The notes under the pieces: model-generated
Database searches by the model: none
What the model was told of the DNA's origin: nothing
What the model saw: the letters and a program-made list of their open reading frames with translations, nothing else
Made by a program: the position numbers and the translations under genes
In this document: positions 37,405 to 48,145 of the stretch, piece after piece
How the letters are laid out: every line of letters begins with the position of its first letter
How positions within the stretch are numbered: the first letter of the stretch is position 1
Source of the DNA: Leptodontidium sp. MPI-SDFR-AT-0119
Lineage: Eukaryota > Ascomycota > Leotiomycetes > Helotiales > Leptodontidiaceae
Direction of reading: 5' to 3'
DNA length: 64,000 bases
NCBI GenBank assembly: GCA_020726505.1
Contig: JAHLEZ010000011.1
Span: forward strand, 2,356,001 to 2,420,000

Positions 37405-38303
37405 ATTGAGGTCGATGTTCTGATTCTGCAGAAGAATAGAGGATGACTCTGGATGTTGTCAAATCTCCATGGCCAATTCCTCGAGGAAGACAAGAGACCT
37501 GTGGATTATGCCTCAAAATGAACCTTTGCTCACAAGAAAATGCAAGAGATAGAAAGATAAGAGAAGCAACACAGTCCGTGGTCAAGATGTTTCCAGCGCC
37601 ACTCTTCGAGAGATAGGATGTGGTCCAAGTATTCAGGTATCTCTGGCCAATCCGACCATTATACAGATGCAGCTAGATGCAATGAATTTCAAGATATCTG
37701 ATCGCCCCTGTCCTGAATTGACTTCGTCGTTGATAAATGAATAGCATGGATGTTCCCGTCGCGACTTCGAATGGAATGGATATCCTCGGCTCACAGAAGA
37801 TAACCAATCAGAGCATTGTCCCTTTTTAGATTAGCTCTCCGTCCTCTCAAAAGTCCCCCCTCCTGCTTCATCCCACTTTCGCTTCATGAATTCTACTCTC
37901 CACACCTTATATTGCGATTGGTTGAATGCATATTATTGCTTATCATGTCACATATATTTTTCAGACTTGATCAATCATAGCAATATCTGTTTTGGGAGTC
38001 AAGATGCGAGTCGTAGGTCGGCCTCAGAACAGCTCGACAGCCGTACGAGCCGTTTGGCCAACGTGTGGACCGCACTCCACCACGAGCTGGTGACCATTCT
38101 CTTTTACTTATCTGGAGAAAAGGGTTATCTTCTAATCAGCATTCCATGATCACTCAAACGATTTTCTCTCACTCCTAGTTTCCCTCGTTGGCTCGAGATT
38201 TTTCCTCTTTGTAATCTGGCGGTGACGTTAACATCACATTCCATCCTGTCGAATACGCCAGGAAAAGCTCATTTTCCAGCTGTTATTACTGTTTCTCTTG
38301 AAA
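37405..38303. promoter_or_regulatory. Divergent region between permease pseudogene and aminotransferase
   Basis: About 900 bases, AT-rich in part (37880-38000). It would have held promoters for both genes. No clear TATA box or repeat is seen. Confidence 0.4.
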
Positions 38304-39873
38304 ATGTTGTCTCAACGAGGAAGGAAAAGTGCGGCAAGTCAAGATATACCATGGCGCTTCGCTCCTGGTGGCAACAACCGCTATGACAAGCTCACTAATC
38401 CAACGGGAGTCATCTCTTTCGGGACGGCAGAAAATGTGAGATACAGATCACTCGTCAGATGCCTTTGACTGACGTTTCAGGGTCTGGTGCAAAATGAGCT
38501 TGAAGAGTTTGTTGGCCAGAATGTATGAGCACCTCACGTCTATGTTAGGCTTCTGCTCATATGACCACAGGTTCGAATGCCCTCACTTGCTTTCACATAC
38601 CGTTACAGCACGATGGGCGGGCCAAGATTCCCAATAGCTATGGCCGCTCACATGAATGAGTATTTCAAACCTTACAGGCCAATCGAGCCTTCACAGATCC
38701 TCACTGGCAGCGCACTTACCTCAATTCACGAGATGGTCGGCATGAGTCTAGCGGATCCTGGAGATGGGATACTTGTGAGTCGGCCTATATACGGTCGATT
38801 TGAACTGGATTTTGGAAACACTGCTGGGCTAAGTATTGTGTATACTGACAATGAGGGTATCGATCCATTTTCTCCAGAGATTGTACATCAGTACCAGAAG
38901 GCTTTCGATCGCTCAGCAGCAGATGGTGTGAAAGTCAAGGCGATTTTGATTGTCAATCCACACAACCCGCTGGGTATGCCATAGTTTCAGTGAATCTTGA
39001 ACCCTTCTGCCACACTATCTGGTTAATGTTCCAATATTAGGTCGCTGCTATCCTGCCTCCACTTTGGTAGCTCTGATGAAGTTCTGCCAGCAAAACTGCA
39101 TCCACATGATCAGCGATGAAGTATACGCACTTTCGGTGTATGACACAGGAGCCACGGATCTGCCTACATTTACATCTGCCCTGTCTATTGACCCCACTGG
39201 CCTCATTGAAGCCGAGAGGCTACACATCTTCTACGGAATGAGCAAGGTCAACACTCCACTTCGTTTCTTGGCTCAGAGGCAACTTCTAAATATCATCTTT
39301 AGGACTTTGCTGCAGCTGGACTCCGTCTCGGATCTTTAATCTCCCGCAACGAGCTGCTAAGAAAAGCGGTAGCAGCAAACATGCGATTTCACAGTCCATC
39401 GGGAATGTCCATCGCCATCGGGATTGCGATCTTAGAAGACCCGGCGTTTGTGAAGCGGTTCATTGCTCTTTCCAGGGAGAGGCTTGCCGAGTGCCGCTCC
39501 TTCACAACTCAAATACTGGATGGAGCTGGAATCAAGTATGCCGGGCATGGGTATGTTGCAGATGTTCTCTCTTTGGAGAAGAACTGGTGTTGACGGAAAA
39601 CATAGGAATGCCGGGTTCTTTCTCTATATCGACCTCAGCCCTTGGCTGCCCGTGAAATCGAACAGTGAGCAGCCGGATTCAGAAAGGGAGTTTTCCTTAG
39701 CTCAGAAGCTATTGGACGCTGGTGTTGGCGTTCATCCTTGCGAAGAACATGGCGAGATACCAGGGCATTTTCGATTGGTGTTTAGTCAAGATAGGGACAC
39801 ATTAACTGAGGGACTGAGACGGTGGGGTTCTTTCCTGGCACATACTGACCCTGGATTTAAAGATGCATGCTGA
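38304..39873 (+). CDS. PLP-dependent class I aminotransferase, ACC-synthase-like
   Basis: Six exons (38304-38435, 38481-38522, 38571-38973, 39041-39246, 39303-39550, 39606-39873) encode about 432 residues. Class I/II landmarks are YRYSTMGGPRFPIAMAAHMN, the cofactor-contact motif NPHNPLGR, ISDEVYALSVY, and FYGMSKDFAAAGLRLG with the Schiff-base Lys. The C-terminal Arg is in HFRLVFSQ. The architecture resembles fungal 1-aminocyclopropane-1-carboxylate-synthase-like proteins, including the C-S-lyase-type enzymes of secondary metabolism. True ACC synthase activity is not demonstrable here. It is divergent from the methionine-permease pseudogene. The frame is intact throughout, in contrast to both neighbours. 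Confidence 0.9.
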
Positions 39874-40265
39874 CGACCTGGATAGATTGGTACATACATT
39901 GGGGCCTGCTCCAAAACATAGAGTAGGCGCTCGTGTTCTGAATGGAGTCAAGTGAGCGCGTTGCATGAATGATAAATTGGGTTAATAGAAGGCAAGGTTC
40001 AAAGGGGGACCGCGATTGTCTTGATCCTGTCTTCTCTTTGTTCTGAACCACTCTGACCACATTCCCTGCATTTTTGAGCGAAGAAGTTCCACAATGCCTG
40101 CCACTTTCATGATCCAATACGAGAGGATTGACAGCAAGAGAGATGACAAATCCAGAAAAGCTGTACAATATTCGCTCTTGACTCAATCTATGCAAAGCGA
40201 AACAGACATGGAACAACCTTCCTGCTCCAAACCCCATTCTAAAACTGATATCTAAACTCAGGCGA
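39874..40265. other. Space between convergent aminotransferase and MFS pseudogene
   Basis: About 390 bases. No gene seen; likely 3' ends of both neighbours. Confidence 0.35.
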
Positions 40266-41992
40266 TCAATCCGTAAATTCTTCTTCACTGACCGTTCCTT
40301 CAGCAAGTATTCTATCCTTCTCCATTTCCCTCCTCCGATACATCGCCCTAACAACCCACCGCCCACAAAATGCAAACGATAAACACCCCAAGCTCCAGAT
40401 ATATTTTGGCGCCGCCTTGCTCTGATAAATCTGTCCTGACACCAAACCACCAATGTTCGTCAACGTGAGCAGGATGCCGAGACTGGCTGCTCGTTTGCCA
40501 TCTAGAGCACAGTTCCCTGAGAGCCAGGCAATGTTGGTACCCGTGCACAAGAAACAGGCTGTGGCGATAAGGTAGGTTGCAAAGTAGCTTACTGCGGGCG
40601 GAACATTGGAGCGTAGGATTGCGAAGCCTACTATTCCGATTAGGGCACAGACTACAAAGGGGAGGAATCGTGATTTATGCTTGTCCGATAGGTAGGCACT
40701 TATGGCGTAGACAAAAGCACCCCAGAGATTGACTGTCTTTGATCAGTAACCCGCCTCTCAAGCCGCTTTGAGAGGAACTTGCCTGGAATGACCAGATACT
40801 GAGCCTGGACGGTGGAATAGTGAAATCCGTTCGTGATCATGAGAGGCAAGAATGTACCGGAGCCTACGGATCCTCAGTGACTTATCAATCTCACCTCGCG
40901 ACTACAACCTACCATAAAGAATAGTCACTACACAGATTTGGATAACCCCGTGTAGCCAGCTCTTGGTATCTTTGGCAGCTTCCTTCATATCTTTCATCCC
41001 ATAACGGCCCGTCCCGCCGCTGTAAGCTTCTGCGAGCTCGGCTCTGCGCCTCATAGTGACCCTGTCGTCTTCATTGAGGAAGTATGCTGCTTCATAGTTC
41101 TTTAGAACAACATAGATGCAAATCCCTACCCAGACTACAATGATGATTCCTTCGATGATATATAGCCTGGGCAGCGTTAGAAAGGGTGTTTGTACGGAGG
41201 GAGGGAGTGGGTGAGAATACCATCGCCAGCCTGCCAAGACTTTAACACCATCAATATACAGGATTGCCCAAGCTATCAGACCGCCAAAAGCACCCGAGAG
41301 TGCAGAAACAACTGCCGCGATTAATCCCAGGCAAAGGGGTAGAAGCCTTGCAGGACTCACTGAACAAAAATGCAATCTGTGTGGCCAGTTCTTCCCGCTT
41401 GTACCACTAGCAGAGGGACAAAGTCATCGATGGGAAGAGATATCCTTGGGACAAACCAAGCAAAATCCCCGTCACGATGAGAGATAGAAATTCCTAGATG
41501 AATCCTGTGCAAAGACAGAGGATTCCCTAACAGAAGGTGATTGAGAGAATGACTCGGTTGAATTGAAGGCGTCTGACGAACAAGGACTGAGGCTGGGAAC
41601 TCTGGCTGTTAGCTTTCTCCCCTGCTGGGCGTTCGGTGGACTTACTTCGACAAGGATGTAGAAGATGTTGAAAATCGAGAGTGCTGTCTGCGTGTCAATG
41701 TCAGCAATCAAATTTTACTTGATCTCAGACCTTGTGGAAATGTTACATACATTGAGCTCTGACCCCTTCAAATTTGATATCCTCTGTCATTCCTTGGGTA
41801 GCAGCACAACTAACGTTTCCGCGATCCAGATAGCTGGTCAGCATGAGAAGCATTATGACTGGTGCAATGAAGCAAATCTAGTTTCCAGACATGCTTCGCC
41901 TCTTTCTTTCTGTAGATAGCAGACTCTGGAGTCTCATCGTGGATGTCTTCCTGGAAAGTCTCCTGTATCTTCTCGTCGCTTATTGAGCCCAT
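40266..41992 (-). pseudogene. Dal5-family MFS transporter, frameshifts and three in-frame TAG stops
   Basis: The minus-strand reading from ATG 41992 gives a Dal5-type carrier. After KHVWKLDL the frame jumps near 41871 to FIAPVIMLLMLTSYLDRGNV. It jumps again near 41762-41766 before SELN. The next segment (around RRLQFNRVILSITFC and KREELATQIAF) holds TAG codons at 41527-41529, 41494-41496 and 41407-41409, at places where relatives have Trp or Gln. The rest is well kept: SALSGAFGGLIAWAILYIDG, WLYIIEGI, GTFLPLMITNGFHYSTVQAQ, and the long last exon ending EEEFTD. Introns are mostly GT-AG; one at 40733-40782 is GC-AG. All three stops can come from C to T changes in CpA context, which fits repeat-induced point mutation or simple decay. 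Non-functional as read. Confidence 0.85.
40733..40782 (-). other. GC-AG intron in the MFS pseudogene
   Basis: On the minus strand the donor reads GCAAGT after ATTCCAG, with an acceptor ending GACAG. Removing these 50 nt joins YLVIP to VNLWGAFVYAISAYLS in frame. GCAAGT is the usual donor sequence of GC-AG introns. Confidence 0.75.
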
Positions 41993-42538
41993 GGTTATCG
42001 AGTCTGATTTGGAAATAAAGATTTGATGAGAGTTTAATTTAAGTAGTATATACCTAGGTATGCGAACTTTACTTACTATAATTAAACGAAAGCGCTCTTT
42101 ATCAAGTAGGTGCTTAATGAGGAAGAGTTCAGGCCCTGATCCGTCAATTGGTATTCTTCCTGTTAAAATAATTATCACTAAGTGATTCGAGGATTATCTT
42201 TTAATAAAACTATATTGGGGTGGTCTCAAAATCGTCCCTAAATTATCTAATTGGCCCCTCTTCTGTCTTTGAGGTACCTAGAAAGGTGCGCGCATTTAGG
42301 GTCGTGAAGCCCAAAAGGGTCTGTTGTGTCATGATTTGTCCTCCAGTCCCCCATTAGCCTCCGTAGAGCCGCTGCGCCGAAAACGGGACCACGTATTACG
42401 CGGTTTTCCGTTAGCACCTTCCTAGCCACACAACGAAATTCAAGCCATTCTAGCATTTTTTTCATTCTTTTGCTTCAACATCACATTGATCTTCCATCAG
42501 CCAATTTCCCTCGACAGACATCTCCTCCTGTTCACAGC
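41993..42538. other. AT-rich then GC-balanced intergenic stretch
   Basis: About 550 bases upstream of two divergent genes. 42000-42220 is clearly AT-rich, while 42290-42430 is not. Composition changes abruptly near 42230-42290. This could mark an old insertion, but I see no terminal repeats or transposase motif, so the origin is open. Confidence 0.3.
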
Positions 42539-42952
42539 ATGGAATTCGTCACAGCCATCCCTCGAACCCTGTGGGCATTGCTCACCAGAGCAGGAGAAAT
42601 AGTTCGCCAAGACATTATCATACAGACCGGGACCTTGGAGTGTCCTTTCGAGCCATTTCCCCATGAACCGACTTTGTACGACTCCCCCATGGTCATGTCG
42701 GCACTTGCTGCATACTTCATTGGTGTCACAATACTAGGGTTCTTCTTTGGGTTTATTTGGTCGTTCTTCTGGTGCTATGGATATTGGCAGATCCGAACAT
42801 ATATGAAGTGGTGGGAGGCAGTACTATTGTCGAGGTGTAATCCAGAGGTGCAATTGGAGATGTTGGAGAAAATGTGCCCCGGTCTTGAAATATCGATTCG
42901 ATCAGACTCTTTCAACACGCAGAGAACAGTATTGGAGGATTCAAACCATTAA
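42539..42952 (+). CDS. Small predicted membrane protein, function unknown
   Basis: An uninterrupted frame of 137 codons begins at the ATG at 42539; an in-frame ATG at 42470 is possible. One strong membrane segment lies near residues 54-80 (ALAAYFIGVTILGFFFGFIW), followed by aromatic YGYWQIRTYMKWWEAVLL and a polar C-terminus. No family is recognised. The charge pattern suggests a type-specific orientation, but this is not firm. It may be a real small gene or a fragment. Confidence 0.5.
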   Translation: MEFVTAIPRTLWALLTRAGEIVRQDIIIQTGTLECPFEPFPHEPTLYDSPMVMSALAAYFIGVTILGFFFGFIWSFFWCYGYWQIRTYMKWWEAVLLSRCNPEVQLEMLEKMCPGLEISIRSDSFNTQRTVLEDSNH

Positions 42953-43388
42953 TGCGGCCGCACAAGTTATTATATGATCGATTTGCGATCAAAATTAGGA
43001 AGTGGCCGAGTTTGGAGTCATACTCATAAGACCTAAGCAAAGGTCGTAAGAATAAGAAAGTTTTGATCAAGCCCTTTTAATTTATTATTTAGAAGTTGGC
43101 CTGTGTAAACAATTTTTTGCCAAGAATTGCAAAGGGGTATCATAAGTGAAAGGAACGAAAACAAAAACCTCATAGAAAGGCAAAGACCATGGAGCAGAAA
43201 CACCTGGCAGTCCTCGCTTTAGCGCCCCCAATTGGGCCGATTCCTCGTAAGTAGACCTGCGAAAAGCGATTCTGGCTTATCAACACATGTTCTGTCTTCA
43301 ATCAACAACCTAGGAGCCATCAGAAACTTCATCTCCGGGGCATTCCTGGATTGCCCCCCCAGCGGTGGGTGTTAAATTTTGAAGTCGC
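42953..43388. other. Space between convergent genes
   Basis: About 430 bases, partly AT-rich (43060-43140). No gene seen. Confidence 0.35.
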
Positions 43389-44352
43389 TCAAGTCGGGAT
43401 GAATTTCTTCGAATCTTCCTCCTGCTCGCTGAACGATTCTGGAAAAGCCGCAATCCCAGCAATAATTCCTCCAACCATGAAGACGAGAGAGATAATGGAC
43501 CAAATAACACCCCAGCATTGGGATGACCCTCCATAGCGCTGAGCAAAGACACTGGCATCGGATTCGTTGACTTTTCGAAGGATGAGATCGTCGCACTGTC
43601 TGAGGTCAGTAATAGAATAGAATGAGAGGATAAGGCTGCTTACAATATCCCACACAGAGTATAATGCAGACATAACACCGATGAAAAGAACCACGAATCT
43701 CAGAGGCTCAGCATGTTTGATGAACCAACAAGCCACCAGTAAACCGACTGCCATGAGCACAGTGACAATCGTGAGCCAGTCTCTTCGAGCCCACCACAGA
43801 GTGAGCAAGAAGCAGACACCCAAAACAATGCTGGCCACTTTGCTGGCGACGATATTGAAGCCACAGAAGATGAGTAGCGCACCGATGAGGGATGATCCAA
43901 GATAGCCAGCGGGGAGAGTAATGGCACTCATGCCGCCGTACATGTGTGTCACACCTCCTTCCCGCGGGTCTAGAGATATGGATTTGACGCGTCCCCCAGT
44001 ACAGCAAGCCGCCAAGGCATGACCAAACTCATGGAAAGCAATCACCAGCATCTTGAAAATGTCAGTCGATATGTCACGTGACTCAAAACATCGAACTCAC
44101 CTTGAAAGGCCAAAGTGACCAACGAATGTATGGGAGATTCCAAAGCAGTGCGATAACAACAGTATAAGCAGCAATGACGCCCAAAGTCACTCTCTGCGTG
44201 CTGTTGACAGTCAAGGCACGACGTTGAAGGTGATGAACTGAGAGCCTCGCGAGGTCCGGTCCAGCAGCAACGACAGCTCGTCTGGCATGGCGAAGTCCTC
44301 CTGAGAGCGACTCCGAAGCGAAGAGCGTCCGGGCAATGTGAATAGGAGCCAT
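43389..44352 (-). CDS. Peptidase M50B-like integral membrane protein
   Basis: Three exons (44352-44101, 44051-43644, 43595-43389) encode about 288 residues. After a hydrophilic N-terminus and one helix (GVIAAYTVVIALLWNLPYI) comes the zinc motif in AFHEFGHALAACCTGG (HExxH). GYLGSSLIGALLIFCGF follows with more helices. The C-terminus has NESDASVFAQRYGGSSQCWG and ends DSKKFIPT. This is the fungal M50B-like family. Known M50 enzymes cleave within membranes, but activity of this subgroup is not established. Intron 2 is 48 nt and in frame (43596-43643). Reading through it would add 16 residues without a stop, so two isoforms are possible. Confidence 0.85.
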
Positions 44353-44935
44353 AGTCGTGTACGTGATGAGAGTAAACGAGTGTATGAAGAGACAGAATCG
44401 ATCGCGACGGAGGTTGTTGAGTTTAGATATTCTCCTTGACGCCCACAGGGCTGACGCGGTTTCAGAACTTAACGTTGACGAATGACTGCGCCTCACTGGG
44501 TCTGGAGATGGTGGCTGTAGGTGCTATTTTTAGCCGACAAAGACTTTTCGGGGCTCCCGATCTCACATCACGCTTCGTCGGAATATTTATTAATGAAGGC
44601 GATAGTGTTGATGAGTATAATAAGAATTGCAGCCAGCGACTCAAAAAACCGAAGAAAAATGATGTTGCCTTTGCACTTTCCGCTGGTTGATCAGCGTCGC
44701 CCTTGGAGATGAGGCCCCTGAAAATAGGGGTCTCGCCAAGACTCGCTTCTCCACCAGGTACCTTACGTACTTCGGTATTTTGTTTTCTTTGGCTTTCCTG
44801 AAAAATAAACGCTGGCTCATATCTTCATTAATAACGGGAAATGGTTTCCTTCCTCCTTGCACTATTTCGACAACTTTTCTCTCTCTTAATGTTTCTCACT
44901 CAAACACCAGTCCATTCTTCCCCTCTCCCAAGAAA
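44353..44935. other. Gap between protease start and HET-domain gene end
   Basis: About 580 bases, partly AT-rich. It holds the protease promoter and the 3' end of the HET gene. No other gene seen. An ATG at 44496 in frame with the protease would add a poorly conserved leader. Confidence 0.35.
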
Positions 44936-47419
44936 CTATAATCTGGTGAAGACATGATGACGTCCAACCGACGTCTCTACCATTCTGACGGGAGTATCTG
45001 TAATACACCACCGTTGGTCATTGGACAAGAACACACCGCTGCCGTATTCCTTTGGCTTAGAGAAGACCATCGCAATCCACAATGTCCGTTCATAAAGAAC
45101 CCAGAGAGTATCATCGACAGTTTTCTGGAAGGAGACAAGAACACTGTCAACAGGGCCTCGGAATTGCATTGAACGTCGTAGGATGACCATCATTGGCACA
45201 TTCTGATAACAATCCCAAGTCATTTCTGCGTCATCGGACTCTAGCAAACTCAAACAGTATATCTGTTCGCCGATCGCTATGTGCAGTTCCCAATTATGTG
45301 GGAGCGACGGCTTGAGGTTCAGAGATATACCAGGTAGCTCGAATGTTAAACGTTCATCTTTGAAAGTTGCCGGATTCGAATCTCGATAATCCAAAGAGTC
45401 TGGTACCAAAAACGTTCTAGGTGCCCATCTGTATCCTGACTCTAGCATTCGTTCTCCGTGCGAAAATATGATGCTCGTTGGTAATGGGTGAATGGTCCTC
45501 AGCAGTAACTTCATCCTGTCACCAGGCTTCTCTCGGATTATGGGACCAGAATCCAAACCAAGTAGATTTGCAATACATATTGGTTCGTCTTCCAAACGAC
45601 TTGTCGTGCGGCCTTTTAGACCTGTGAAAACTTCGCCACTTGCTTGCAGTGATTGATTGACCGCTCGAATCTTAGTGATAGCAACAGAAGCATCTTGGAC
45701 CACCTGATCAAACTTGAAGTCCTTATTTATGAGCAATGCTAGGTGTTTATCATAACTCGTTGGGAGCTCTGGGTACTTAACTCGATACGAATCTTCGAGA
45801 ATACGTTTCTTGGAAGCATCCAAGCTAAAGGTATGGGAATCGGTGACAAGTGCTCTGATGAGCGTACCTTGCCAGCATCTGCACTTGGAGCTTCATTGGA
45901 GCATGTTGATTGGAGATACAAGCTTGAAGCAACTCAAATCCTTGGAGAGCACCGTCTGAAAACTGAAAATAGAGCTGAGGTGCGAGCCACCCCTCTTGCA
46001 TGGTCCAGAGGCGCTGCATCCAGCCGCAAATCCGGATAGCGAGGAATTTTTCTTCCGGGCTTGCGTCTCTCTGGAGCATCTCAAGTCCCTTGTCTAGAAT
46101 AAGAACTTTGTCTGCCTTGGAATAAGTGGCCACGAGTCTTTCGATCCCGATTCGTCGATAGGGTTCGTGGATCGGAATACACAAAGTGTCAACCCACCAC
46201 CAAGTATCTTCGCTATTGTCGGGGTAAAGGGCAGAACATTTAGACTGGAGATCTCGAAGAACACACTTTGGCAACCTGTTCTCTGTTTGATTTCCTTTGC
46301 CATCAGCCCAGACATGTGAGATCGCAATGAAGTGCAAGGGTGGACTTCCGATGATGTTAACATCAGCCTGTAGTTTTTCAGAGCTGTAGCATCTCTCTTT
46401 GTTATATATTGAGCACTTACTAAGTTGTAAGATACGACCTCGATCTCGAGATCGGAAATTTCCGGCTCTTTTGATTGGGGAATTTTGATCAGAGGCAGAT
46501 TGCCACTGTCGAGAACCCGGCAGATTTTCTCCATCGTGTCGGTACAGGACTGGGGATAGAAGGAGCATTGGCATTCATCTATCTGGTGTTTTGTTTTGTA
46601 AGTAGTCTTGTCGACTTGATCCGCGTTGCACTTCATCTTCGTACATTTCTCGTGGTTTCTTTGTAGCCTTGAACGTTGGACGCTGCCAAGAATGTACATG
46701 TACATCGAAGAACAGGAGAGCGACTCGTGTTCCAAGTTTTGTATCTCTCCTCGGCACCAACCCGCGGATAGGAGCCTGTCAATTAAGGCTATGGGTGCAT
46801 CCAAAACAGACACATCTACATAAAAGGGACTAGTAGTAGGCCGAGTCATTCTGCCTTCGTCAACGGAGAAATAGGTTGTCCGAAAAGCCTTGCCAAGTGC
46901 CTCGAAAAGGATCGTTACAGATGACAGAATTAGGCTTCCTTTGTGGCAATATTTCTCAGTCTTTTGGAACTTCACCCTGTCTTTCGTCGTGAGGGCTATC
47001 ATACACGCCTCTATCATGTCGAAAAGGGTGGAGTATTTCTCAATCCGACTCTCGCGTTCCTCTGGGCCTGTATGGATCTCGGCCGAAACCCAGAACCAAA
47101 TCATGAGTGGAAGGAACTTGGTCGTTATTCGAGAGCCACAAGTTTCCTCGCATATAAAATCACCCGCACCCCACGCCACATGAGCCCTGCTGAAGAATTC
47201 ATGTAGAAATCCAAAATAGAGGTATGCCTGCAGAAAGCTAGCATTTCCGTCAAGATCAAATTCAAGCCAAGACTCTTCAATCATAGTTTCGATACTCAAG
47301 CCACAGCGCTGGGGAAATTGTAAGAATCCAAGACCGTCGTATTTGAATCCAGATTCCCCGAGATATGGAACTCGGAGAGGTGGGAGATCAGGCTCATCGA
47401 TATGTGTCAGGTGGTCCAT
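44936..47419 (-). CDS. HET-domain protein (heterokaryon-incompatibility family)
   Basis: Three exons (47419-46421, 46367-45868, 45824-44936) encode about 795 residues. The HET core spans the second exon: FIAISHVWADG, then WWWVDTLCIP, then RIGIERLVATYSKADKVLILD, then MQRLWTMQEGWLAPQLYFQF. The large N-terminal region (about 330 residues) has several Cys and His residues but no domain I can name. The C-terminal 300 residues are also unnamed. HET domains trigger cell death when unlike individuals fuse, and are related to TIR-type NADase folds. Whether this copy acts in self/non-self recognition is unknown. The second intron is short (43 nt). The gene is intact. Confidence 0.87.
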
Positions 47420-48145
47420 AATTGGCTACAGTATGAGTCAACGTGTACGAATCTAGGAAACCAGGATCCAGGTGCACTGAATGCTGTTCACTGTTGAGGA
47501 TTAGCAATACATAGAAGGGATATATGGAAGGAGGTTTCTTTCTAGATTGAGACAGCCGCGCCTAGAAAGCAATCGCAAAAGTACAGTTGTTGCATATCGT
47601 CAGTTCACACCCAATGAAAACCCAGCACGTGTACCGTGCATTTCTTGACCATGAGCCCACTCGTCGGGTGAAGCGGGCAGCCTCTTCAACGAGCCAAGAG
47701 CGAGCTGACGCAAATGCAGCCAGCAGCCGTTGGGTTGATACCGATCAGCCTTACATGGTGGGCGAGGTTGACATGACGCTCGCACCGGCTGAGGCGGGCA
47801 AATACTTTGGGCTAATCTGCTGCGCCAGTGTAGCATACCTCGCAGATTCCAAGGGCAAAGGGCGCCTATCGAGACCTTAAACAGGCAGATTTTGTGAATG
47901 CACGTTGCTCGGTCCGTCCAGGGTGTTTGTTTGCTTTAATGATTCAGGAGTCTTGAAAGTTGCTGCCTTGATATCGCAACCATCACAACAAGGGCATACT
48001 TAGTCGGGCATGAAAGCGACGCAAAGTCCACAATTCTATTTATTCACATGAATACCCGTCGATCAACTAGTTGTTTGTCTACTCATCAGCCGATACTTTA
48101 CCAAGTTCTCCTACTCTTCGAGAATTCCATCAATTTCGGTTTACA
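47420..48145. promoter_or_regulatory. Divergent region between HET gene and decayed membrane-protein gene
   Basis: About 730 bases. A 97-codon open frame at 47587-47880 lacks any recognised motif, and I do not count it as a gene. This region probably held both promoters. Confidence 0.35.

Noticed and set aside
47587..47880. 97-codon frame between the HET gene and the membrane-protein remnant
   Set aside because: No motif and no splice signals; a similar-sized frame exists on the other strand.
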